Below are positions 28,411-37,618 of a stretch of DNA of 64,000 bases, in pieces. Numbering within the stretch: position 1 is the first letter of the stretch; each line of letters opens with the position of its first letter. The notes beneath the pieces are model-generated. The model was not told the DNA's origin and did no database searches. It saw only the letters and a list, made by a program, of their open reading frames with translations. Source of the stretch: Albifimbria verrucaria (lineage: Eukaryota > Ascomycota > Sordariomycetes > Hypocreales > Stachybotryaceae); NCBI GenBank assembly GCA_020081605.1, contig JAHREC010000030.1:372001-436000 (forward strand). The letters are read 5' to 3'. Made by a program: the position numbers and the translations under genes.

Positions 28411-29802
28411 ATGCCCAACGATGGCGGCGTTGACGATGGACCACCGCCTCTGGAGCCCTTGCCCACGGACGCCGGGAGCCAGCCCGGTCCCTCGGACGGC
28501 GTGCCCACACAGGCCGTAACCCGCTCACTGCATGCGACCGGCGATGTTTTGCCGCATGGAATGGGTGGTGGTGACGTACTCTTGGTGTTGGATCTGCCGC
28601 AGGTGTGCACTGTTGGATACGACACCATCTCATTCACAGCCAAACACTTTGGTGGAGTGAAGGATATACCCAAAGGCGCTCACTTCTTCTGGCTGGCACA
28701 CTCTGAAGTCATCTCGGCGCGCAGTGGCTTCTGGATCTTCAGCTCCGGGACGGACCAGGTCCATGTGCTTCAGTGGGACAAGTTCAATGAGGTTCTTGGG
28801 CAGTCGGCCCGCGCCGAGGCACGCATCCAGGCTGACAATGTGGACGCCATCCACGCGAAGCTGGTTCCCTACCGGGATCCCTCCGCCGTGAACGCGGCAG
28901 TTGGAAACCTCAACGCTTCGACATCGGAGGAGAACTTGAAAATATGGGGTCAGCTAACAGAGAGCATCAACGAAACTGTGTTGAATCGCATCACGGGACA
29001 GCAAGACAGAAACTGGTTCGTGCACACAGCAGACCGGGTGAGAGGGTCGATATTGATGGCTTCGGAAATGGAGCTTGAGAAATCCATGGCAAACCCGCTC
29101 TTCCAAACGAGGGAGCTCAACTTTACGTTTGGACAAGCTACGAAGACCTACTCGGTGCAGAATACAGGTGCTGATCGCACACTTGAGGCTACGGACGCTA
29201 CGCCCTTTGTAGAGTCTTTGATTAAGGATCCTGGCAACAACCTCACCGAGGATGCGATGGTAGGGGAGTTTCAGTTTGCCTACATTGTGGGCATGCATCT
29301 AGGCAACGACTCTTGTCTTCAGCAGTGGTGGCATGTGCTTCTCAAAATCATACTCCGCGCCTATCTGTTACCCGCGCGGCGGCCAGTGCTTGCGGCCAAG
29401 TTCCTCCGAACGTTGGCTGCTCAACTCTCTCACAGCTCGAACTGGCTGGAAAGCTCTATCCTCGACTATGGTGATTCCCAGGCCAAGGAGCTGCGTCTTG
29501 CTTTGACGATATACAAGCGTCGCTTAGACGAGCTTCTAGCTGGACTTGGCGACAATGCCACGCCGGATCAAAATGCCGTCGGCATCGCCTTTGCATCGGT
29601 AGAGGTCATCGCAACAGAACTTGGCTGGGATATCGAAGGTAACTACCTCCGCAGAGGCAAGGTTATGATGGAAGATGGTGAAGAGGTCGAGGTCGAGATG
29701 GCAGAGCTACAGGCCGAAGACGAGCGCGGCGAGTGGGCACCTGAAGTGGTGGATCTGGATGAGGGCGGACGACCACGCGATATGGTCTCGTGGACCGACT
29801 AG
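28411..29802 (+). CDS. AAR2: AAR2 family U5 snRNP assembly factor
   Basis: Cytoplasmic chaperone that holds Prp8 during U5 snRNP assembly, exchanged for Brr2 in the nucleus. The N-terminal beta domain shows the family pattern DVLLVLDLPQVCTVGYD..SF followed by GGVKDIPKGAHFFWLAHSE and TGFW-like GFWIF. The helical C-terminal domain includes EFQFAYIVGMHLGNDSCLQQWWHVL, the family's conserved FAF..G...S..QW block. No introns are needed. From the ATG at 28411 the protein is 463 residues, at the upper end of the family. An open frame from an ATG at 28247 stops two bases before this ATG; adding one C to the CCC run 28367-28369 would fuse it in frame and lengthen the N-terminus by ~55 residues, so the true start may be 28247. 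Confidence 0.88.
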   Translation: MPNDGGVDDGPPPLEPLPTDAGSQPGPSDGVPTQAVTRSLHATGDVLPHGMGGGDVLLVLDLPQVCTVGYDTISFTAKHFGGVKDIPKGAHFFWLAHSEVISARSGFWIFSSGTDQVHVLQWDKFNEVLGQSARAEARIQADNVDAIHAKLVPYRDPSAVNAAVGNLNASTSEENLKIWGQLTESINETVLNRITGQQDRNWFVHTADRVRGSILMASEMELEKSMANPLFQTRELNFTFGQATKTYSVQNTGADRTLEATDATPFVESLIKDPGNNLTEDAMVGEFQFAYIVGMHLGNDSCLQQWWHVLLKIILRAYLLPARRPVLAAKFLRTLAAQLSHSSNWLESSILDYGDSQAKELRLALTIYKRRLDELLAGLGDNATPDQNAVGIAFASVEVIATELGWDIEGNYLRRGKVMMEDGEEVEVEMAELQAEDERGEWAPEVVDLDEGGRPRDMVSWTD

Positions 29803-30715
29803 GCACCTTCCATAGCTCTCGACAGGGCTTCCAAGAGGCCGCCAGTGCCGAATCGCTAGGGCAGGTTGCGGCGTAAGGTGATGGAGCATTCACCAGCACA
29901 TCTGACGCCGAAGAGGTGGAGAGAGAGTAGGCTGCGGACGAAACTGCAGGCAACTTTTGATTAAAGGATTGGCTAACGCGGACTTGATGTGTTTTGTGGT
30001 AGTTAAATGGTATGACATTGGGAGCGTATTGTCCTGTTAGGGTGGTCAGTTTTGAAGTAACGGAGTTTGAACAATGGTAACGCTTGAGGCAGACATAGTT
30101 TAGCTTGGACAGGAGCACAGGTGAGAGATGGAGTTTGCTGTTTGCAACAATGGGAGTTAATTGAATGTATCATGAGCTACGCAAGCTTTCCACTTTGCCA
30201 GGCATAATGAGAGCGACTTTCTGTTTAGTGGCGTTAAAGTGGTTCTCCTTGTTCGAAGAGTTTGTTAAAGAGTTTGTTACAGTAAAGAGTTTGTTACAGT
30301 AAAGAGTTTGTTGTCAAGTAAAAGTTTATCTTCCATCAACCTCCAAGGGTTGCTGATATGACAACACAAAGTGTTAGTTTTGACACCTTACAGACTTCAG
30401 TTCTAGTCAAAGGAACCACACATCAGACCAATCACATTATTCGATTGCACACATAGATAAGAGCGTCGTGAACTTTGAAGATTTTCATTTGCCTGTCAGA
30501 CCCTTTACAATCCGCCAAAAGCAAGGCCATGCAAATGCCATTGGGAAACCCATCCCCGTACCAGGGAATATGTGACTCCGATCCCTTTTGACCACAAGTG
30601 CCATGACAACCTGGACAGGGCGGCTCCACCGTCCTCCGTTTGCCCTGTCGCGTCGTCTTTCTCTTCGACGTTCGCTCCAAGCCTCCAACACCCACGTACA
30701 CAGAAGCGTCCCCGT
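29803..30715. other. Convergent 3' intergenic region, AAR2 and RPS16
   Basis: Both flanking genes end here. It contains no gene that I can see, only a 17-nt tandem repeat. Confidence 0.6.
30267..30312 (+). repeat. Tandem repeat, 17-nt unit, about 2.7 copies
   Basis: Two perfect copies of AAAGAGTTTGTTACAGT and a partial third, downstream of AAR2. Confidence 0.85.
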
Positions 30716-31525
30716 TTATCGGTAAGACTTCTGGTAGCGGGCCCTGGCACCGGGACCACCGAACTTCTTGGGCTCGCAACGACGGTTGTCAGCGACGAGC
30801 AGGGTACGGTCGAACTGGACGAGAGCCTGCTTGAGCATGTTCTTGGAGTGCTCGTCGACGAACTTCTGGTAGTAGGCGATGAGGACTTGGCGATGGCTTG
30901 ACGGATGGCGTAGATCTGAGAAGTGTGACCACCACCGGTGACGCGGACACGGATGTCGACGTTGGCGAACTTGTCGAGACCAACGACCAGGAAAGGCTCG
31001 TAGACCTGTGGGGAGAGAAAGTCTTAGCTTTGTGTTTTTGTGTTTTGGCATGACGACCTAGCCACCCCATCCTGGTGAATGTGCAACATAGTTCTGTTCA
31101 ATTGATTCCATATTTTCCCATGCTCTTTCTGATAATGCTTGCACAATTCTCCCAAGTACACAAGGGGCTTCGGTCGTCGAGGAGTGAAGAGTGATGATTA
31201 GTTCGTACCTTGAAGCGCAGGATCTCGGGCTGGACGAGGGAAATGGGACGGCCGTTGACCTTAATCAGACCACGGCCAGCCTGCAAAACAACCACAGGTC
31301 AGCACTTCGCCCACACAAGAATTCTCCTTCCCTTCGAGGTTGTCCCAAGCTTGGAGATGGCGACGGCGAAAAATCTCCCTCCTCCTCCATCTCCTCCCAT
31401 GGGAAAAAAACACAACCTCGAAGTTCTCGTCATCTCGGATCGCGGCTTCAACGAACCTTGCAGTGGGCGACGGCGGTGGCCGTCTTCTTCTTGCCGAAGC
31501 ATTGCACGCTCTGCGACGAAGACAT
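30716..31525 (-). CDS. RPS16: 40S ribosomal protein S16 (uS9)
   Basis: Small-subunit ribosomal protein uS9. Exons on the minus strand are 31525-31457 ([20 protein letters not shown].., 23 codons), 31280-31209 ([20 protein letters not shown].., 24 codons) and 31005-30716, which ends with the family's invariant C-terminus [10 protein letters not shown]. Introns 31281-31456 and 31006-31208 have consensus borders. The last exon is one base short: a G is missing at 30884-30885 (a C on the coding strand) between AIAK and LIAYYQKF. In a ribosomal protein this conserved, a real frameshift is implausible. It is divergently transcribed from RPL32 and shares its promoter. Confidence 0.96.
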
Positions 31526-32030
31526 GGTTGCTGGATGTCGTGGTTGTTGTCGGGAGGGTGACCAAGGAACTTGCGGGACGTGATGGCTTAGATCGTCTGG
31601 AGCCTTTGCCCTGGATGAATTTTCGCTCGGGAAGGCGCGAAGGGGAAGGGTTGTGCCCTCAGAAAACGCGCTAGCCTGCTTTAGGCTTCACAAGTATGTT
31701 CGTCTTTTTTTGTGCGGAAGGTGCTGCCTCCCCACTTATTTTCTTTTCTAGCTGGCAGGCAAGACAGGCCACACTCATTGCAGCCCAGCACGCACCTTTC
31801 TTCGTCAGTGAAAAAAAGAAGGCCGTCCGCACGTGACCACCTCGAGCCCTAAACCCTTCCTTTGATCGAAGGCGCCCGATTTTGGCATCGAAATTTCCGC
31901 CCTCCGAGAGAACATCACGCCCGGCCAATACTAACACCCCATCAGACCAGGAACAACCGCCGTCAAGGTGAGCACAATCACGCTCGACCTCAATTCGCAA
32001 CCGAACTGAAGTACTGACATTGTGTTCAAG
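31526..32030. promoter_or_regulatory. Shared divergent promoter of RPS16 and RPL32
   Basis: About 500 bases separate the two start codons. They contain CACGTG at 31830-31835 (followed by AC, the Cbf1-type form) and CCCTAAACCCTT at 31847-31858, a telomere-repeat-like box of the kind bound by Tbf1. Ribosomal protein genes of many non-Saccharomyces fungi are controlled by Tbf1 with Cbf1. A probable 5'-UTR intron of RPL32 runs 31968-32030 (GTGAGC..TTCAAG, with a TACTGAC branch) and ends exactly at the ATG. Confidence 0.6.
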
Positions 32031-32793
32031 ATGGTTTCCGCCAAGCAGCACGTCCCTATCGTCAAGAAGCGTATGTGTTGAACCTCTCTCAACAGGGCCC
32101 CTCCTTTTGCCTTTGCCATTTTTTGCCTTCTCCGGTTTCGACGAGGAATTTACCCACGCTCGGGTGCGAATGGATTCGATGTCGAAGGTTCACCGGGGAA
32201 GAAAACAATGGACAAGGGGCAAGGGGGACTGCACCTGTTGGCAAGCAGGACGAATGAACTCGAAATGTTGACTGGTTTGGTATAGGCACGAAGCGCTTCG
32301 CCCGTCACCAGAGTGACCGGTTCATGCGCGTGGACCCCAGCTGGAGGAAGCCCAAGGGTATCGACAGCCGTGTCCGCCGTCGTTTCCGTGGCACCATTGC
32401 CATGCCCTCCGTACGTTGACACCGTGATTCTCAAACGAATGTTTCGACTTGGCGAAAAAAGAATGGAAGTGCTGATACGTAATGACAGATTGGCTATGGC
32501 TCCAACAAGAAGACCCGCTACATGATGCCCTCCGGCCACAAGTCCTTCCTCGTCAGCAACCTGAAGGACGTCGAGCTGCTGATGATGCACAACCGCACCT
32601 ACGCCGCCGAGTATGTCTACCACGAACCCGTCTCCTAGAGACGCCATTCACCAAGGGAAACACACCTGCTAACCCACCTCACAGGATCGCCTCCAACGTC
32701 TCCTCCCGCAAGCGCATCGACATCATTGCCCGCGCGAAGCAACTGGGTGTCAAGGTCACGAACGCCAAGGCGAAGGTCACTACTGAGGTGTAA
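32031..32793 (+). CDS. RPL32: 60S ribosomal protein L32 (eL32)
   Basis: Large-subunit ribosomal protein eL32, about 131 residues. Four exons give [18 protein letters not shown].., the core [17 protein letters not shown] and [17 protein letters not shown], and the end [23 protein letters not shown]. Introns are 32071-32285, 32411-32488 and 32611-32684. Unlike most neighbours, it needs no frame correction. Divergent from RPS16. Confidence 0.97.
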
Positions 32794-33373
32794 AAGGGTC
32801 TGGGTCGGTTTTATGGGCGCGTGCTTATTATTCCACAACGAGAAACAGGATTCATCTGCATCGGAAAGGGGTTCAGTCTCTGCGCGTTTCTTTTGCGAGA
32901 CCTTTTTCTTTTCTCCCATAGGTGGCATGTATTGTTGATGCTAGGGAAAAGAGATAAACGTGACGCCATCCCCCTGTCGAAACGGCATGAAAATGAAAAA
33001 GAACAAAAAGACTTGGTCTTTCCATGACGTGATGCTGCTTGTGGATGTGCTGGTAACGATGCAGAGTCTTGAGTGATGTTGCTGGTATTGTGACTGTATG
33101 AATTATTCAAGCTGAGCTTAACTATCGACCATATATACACAGTCTTCCCTATTTCTAATGCTAACGCCCCGTGTTATCTGCGCCTATCATCATGATTTTC
33201 AAATTGAGAAAAAGGTTAGGCCCACTTCTCGACTTGTCTAGCAACGAGCAGTTCCAGAATGCACTACTTGGCGAAGTCTTGGTGCTTAATCTGAACCAAC
33301 GACGTTTAAAGGAACACAATATCGGCATCCATACTCTTCTTGACTGCTTTGAGAGCTGCCCTTATTTTAGGGG
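32794..33373. other. Intergenic, RPL32 to the BTB pair
   Basis: Convergent 3' ends of RPL32 and the first BTB gene. No further gene is seen. Confidence 0.6.
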
Positions 33374-34563
33374 CTAAATCACATCGATGTGGTTTCCCTT
33401 GTCAGGACCGGAGCAGGCGTGAACATCGCCGTCAACCTTAAAATTGCTGACAGTGGCGTAGAGCCAGGCAACGCTGTGGCCTCGGTAGGGGCTTAGGCGT
33501 CGAGCGCTCGGGTTTAAGCGTCTGCCGTGCATTTGGCGCATAAAAGACCCAAGAGCCATTGACGAACACGAGGGCAGGCAAGAATTGTCAGTCGCGAGTT
33601 TGACGACCATGCGATCTAGGGTTTTAAAGATCAATTCAATAAGCTGTACTCTTTTGTCTTCAATTTCGTCTGTCAGAACTGGTCAGTTTGGTGCCGATAT
33701 CGTAAATTAGGGATGTTGGACTCACCTAGAATGCGTTGGGGCACGACGAAGCCCAGTGTATAAGGCTGCCTCCGAGCGCCGAGACAGGTCAGTTGGGCCA
33801 TTTTCTGTAATACATCATGCTTTGTATAGGCATGAGCTAGATACAGCCATACTGTAGACTCCTTCCCATATGTTTCTGGAAGGGCTGACGCGAGAAGTTT
33901 GATCCAGCTGGTGGTGAAGACGTCAGTGACTTCGCGGCAATCATAGTAATCGATAATCGTGGTGACCTTTCCCATCATTTCTAGGTTGATCGTTTGTGGT
34001 ACGGCCTTGTGATGGCCATGGATGATATCGAGAACTATGACTAGTGCGTAGGCATCCCACTCACTTGTCTTGATCTCGTAAATCCCGTCGATATCTGCCT
34101 CGCTCTCTTTCCAAGGTCCCTTGAGCATTCTGCAGAATACAGATGAGGCGAGACTCAGGTGACGAGAAGAAACCCGCATCCGAATCTCGTTGGGACTTCC
34201 ATCTTCCCCCACCGCCTCCATCCCTTCGAGATATCGCATAGCCTCCGTGCTGTCTGATGGTGCTTGAGTGACTTGTGTGCTAGACTCAGCGCCCTCAGCA
34301 GGTCTTGTTGCAAGGCGTGAAGCAGCTTCATGACTCTCTGCTTTATTAGCAATCTCTCCGTTTGCTGGCCCAGTTGCTCTGTCGTCAACACTCTTGTTAT
34401 CCTTACTCTTTTCATCCTTAGCATTCCCACTTTTCTCGTTGGCCATCTTCTCCGTGTTCCAAGCTTCCTCAGAAGGAAACCATCGAAGACATTGTAAGTT
34501 CGGCTTCTGGAGAACAAGAATCACATCGCCGTCAGAGTCGAATTCAAACAGCGACGACTTCAT
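33374..34563 (-). CDS. BTB/POZ domain protein, paralogue 1
   Basis: Fungal BTB protein of a lineage-expanded type; such proteins often act as substrate adaptors, but the partner here is unknown. The order is a short N-terminal block (MKSSLFEFDSDGDVILVL), a charged low-complexity linker of about 80 residues, then a BTB fold: NEIRMRVSSRHLSLASSVFCRM, WDAYALVIVLDIIHGHH and TTIIDYYDCREV, followed by a helical tail. One intron at 33670-33725 joins RIL to DEIEDKRVQ. It shares architecture, intron position and many residues with the next gene on the same strand, so the two arose by tandem duplication. The N-terminal block fits the reading of DVILVL as the start of the BTB fold, interrupted by the linker. 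Confidence 0.8.
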
Positions 34564-35007
34564 TGTTACGATTTGTTCGAGGCGGAAGTTATGCCGGAAA
34601 TAGGGAACCTCTTTGCAAAACCGCTGTAATGTAGGAAAAGAAAAGAAGATGAAGGAGAGTCAGGCAGCTGCCGAGAGATGGCTTCCGACGGAGGCTGGCT
34701 GGCAGCTGGCGAGATCAAGAAGACGGTCTGTCAGGTTTCAAGACTTGCAATACGATGGGAGTCGATTAGAAAGACTGCCTCATTCAGAACTGCTGAATTC
34801 GACACTATTTACAGAACCCAGTCATGGCATGACACCTTATCAACATGTCAGAAAAGCTCCAGCAACTCAACATCACTTCTATCCGCCCCAAGCTACATCC
34901 ACCAATCTCTCAACTTTCTCGTCTTCGCGGTCTCTCTGAGGATACTGGGCAACAAAATCCTCAACGGAGAACCTCATTCATGCCAGGCCGGATGTTACTT
35001 GAACCTA
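34564..35007. other. Spacer between the two BTB genes
   Basis: Promoter of the downstream (minus-strand) BTB gene and 3' end of the other. No separate gene seen. Confidence 0.6.
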
Positions 35008-36196
35008 TCACTGCTCTTGTTCTCTGTCTTGCTTTAATCTCTTAGCCACAGCTTCTTCGTCACTTTCTTCCAATACCTGTGGTCTCTTGCGGCAAAGGTT
35101 GGCAAACTCTTCATTATTAATTCTTGTTGTGATACTTGCCAACGGATTACCGAGAAGCCGATACAAGGTGCAACGACCGTGCGTATCGTCCTGGAAAGCA
35201 TGTGGGTGACTCCATCCCAGCCTGGAGATACGCCGAATTCTTTCACAAAGACGCTCCAAACTATAGGCACGAAGAGCAGCCTCTCGATTCTTTTCGTTCA
35301 GTCTATTTTGAAGCAATCGCCGCGTCATCAGCCCCAGAAGCATTGCTGAGCATTCCAGAGTGCAAGACTCATCGGCGCAAAGGGCCGTGGCAACGTCGTC
35401 GATCGCCTTGAATAACTCTTTCATATACGCTTCTCTCCTTGTTTTGATGTGATCTGAAGTCTTAGTTAGTATCAAACTCCCTCCGTGGTGGTTGCACAAG
35501 TCGTACCATAAAGATCAACTGGGATCACCAGGCCTGATATCTCTTGTGTCCGTTTGTACTTCCAAAAAGTTGCACGTGCCATTCTCTCAAAAATGTGCTC
35601 GAATGAGTACACCCAAGAGACAGAGAGCATAATAGTAGTCGTCCTCCCACTATCGGCCTCCATTGGCACATCGATGGCATGAGCCCATTTCTCGACGAAG
35701 GGTTTGGTGATTTCATGGCAGTGATAGTAGTCGACTATTGTTGCAATCAACCCTAATATCTCCAGATTTACTTGAGGTGGTACGTCGCTATGGTGGCCAT
35801 GAATGATATTAAGAACGATAAGAAAAGCAGGAGCGTTCCAGTCGTTGGCGTGAATGGTCCTATCATGTGCTTGAGCCTCTTCCCAGGGACCATGGAGCAT
35901 TCTTTTGAAGATGGGTGAGGCGAGGCACAGATGCCGTGAAGATACTTTGAGAGGCATTTCATTCGGAGTTCCGTCTCCACGTGTAGGGCCTATCTTCCCC
36001 AGCTCTGAAACCATGCTTATCGAAGATGCGTCTTCAAGCAAGCCGCGTTCGTCTCGCTCATTGCAAGAGGGTTCCGATGTGGGGTTTGTTCTTGACTCGG
36101 GGAACCTGAAGACCAAAGAATAACCTGCTTGTTAGGGTGCCGAAGAACAAGTTTCACATCCCAATCAGGATCCAACTCGAGGATTGCCTTCTTCAT
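35008..36196 (-). CDS. BTB/POZ domain protein, paralogue 2
   Basis: Tandem paralogue of the preceding gene. The N-terminal block MKKAILELDPDWDVKLVLRH aligns with its neighbour's, and the BTB core reads NEMPLKVSSRHLCLASPIFKRM, APAFLIVLNIIHGHH and IVDYYHCHEI. The second exon ends in an acidic/basic tail (ESDEEAVAKRLKQDREQ). The intron at 35454-35506 (GATACTAAC branch) lies at the same place as in paralogue 1. The start is the ATG complementary to 36194-36196. To connect it to the core, one T must be added on the coding strand to the run at 36115-36117, giving ..VILLVFRFPES.. The linker is shorter than in paralogue 1. Confidence 0.75.
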
Positions 36197-37618
36197 GATG
36201 CACGGATAGGAATGTATACGTTGTCAACCTGTGACAGGTAGGATCTGCCTTGTTTTTTCGTTAATTCGTCAGCTATGTGGAGGAAAAGAAGCAAGACGAG
36301 GTCTTTTCTAGAGAATGGTCAGTATACGACTTACGGTGTTCCTTTCAAGAAGTAGACTGTGTCTAAAGAGTATAGACAGCGTCTGAAGAGAAGGAGACAA
36401 GATCCTTGGTGGCGGTGACCAGTATCTGGCCTGTGATCCTCTTATCCGACGAAGAGAGAAAGCAATGAATGAATTTGGTGATGGCCTCAACCTCTGGAAG
36501 AATGCGAAGGGACTGGGGATGAGTGATGAGTAAGAGAAAAGGTTTAAAGCGTGCCTCGAAACCGTCTGTCTTATGAAAGAGCTGTCAAGTGGCAAAGCCT
36601 GACAAGTATCGAGACACCTGTTGACGGCTGGACGAAGAAGTCCACAAGCCACACACCTGTCGAAAAATGCACCACGCCTTCACAAGACGAGATGCCACTC
36701 AGTCACGCGCTCACCGGTACGCATCATTCACACGAACCTCAAAAGTCATAATCTCAACGCAGCCAGGTCCTCTATTTTGTCCAGAATGCGCTACTTCTAA
36801 AGAATCAAGCCAAAGAGAAAGGGGGAACGGATCCCTCCCTTCATACTATACAAACAGCCATGTCCGGTATGGTTTGCCCACCTTTGCCCAGTGCCTGCAT
36901 GCCTTTTATTTGCGCCGCTTCCACAATAAATGGTATCAAAACAGTCCTCTTCCCGTCAGACTTCACAGGAAGAAAGTGAATATGAAGAGAAGATGGAAGA
37001 ACGGGCCATACAATGTACCAGCTGCCCGTTCCCAAGTATAATCCTTCCCAGAAAAGCGAAAAGAAGCGAGACTCTACTCTGCCCGTGCAAGTCGTGAGCC
37101 TCGGTAAAATGTAGTAGCTCCGTTGTCCAACGAAGAGAAACAAAGTTGTAAAAAGGCGGCGTCAAGAATGCCGCCTGAAGAATTAAGACAGCAACAACTC
37201 TCTCCTGCCAGCGCCACCGAAACCAGTTGCTCGCAAGACATACACTTCCTTGACGCTTAGCAAGGTCGGTTTGCGTGTATGAGAAAAACATGAATAATTC
37301 AATGTCATGGCCGCATATCATAATCTCAACTGTATGAGATGTGCAGGGTGAGGTAAGCAAAATCGTCAATGTGAGTCGTGGAATAATCGCTCCCGTGTCG
37401 TCCATGAACCAACTCCAGAAGCCACTCGATCCAAACTGCTACTAATCAAGAAAGGTAGCAGAAGATGGCGCCCGAGCTAGAGCAACCCAGTCGAGCCAGT
37501 GAGACAAAAGAAATCTGGCCTGCTTGGGTTGGCAGACTATAGCTCGGGCCTTGCTGGATCCGTGTGGGAAAACTGTCAAGTAAATGCATCAAATCAGTGC
37601 CCAGTAAGGCGACCCAAG
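36197..37618. other. Intergenic, BTB pair to teaC
   Basis: Promoter of BTB paralogue 2 and 3' region of the TeaC gene. No gene, repeat or RNA recognised. Confidence 0.5.

Noticed and set aside
31006..31208. Intronic box C/D snoRNA in RPS16
   Set aside because: GTGATGA occurs only on the strand opposite the transcript, and no matching D box was found on the transcribed strand.
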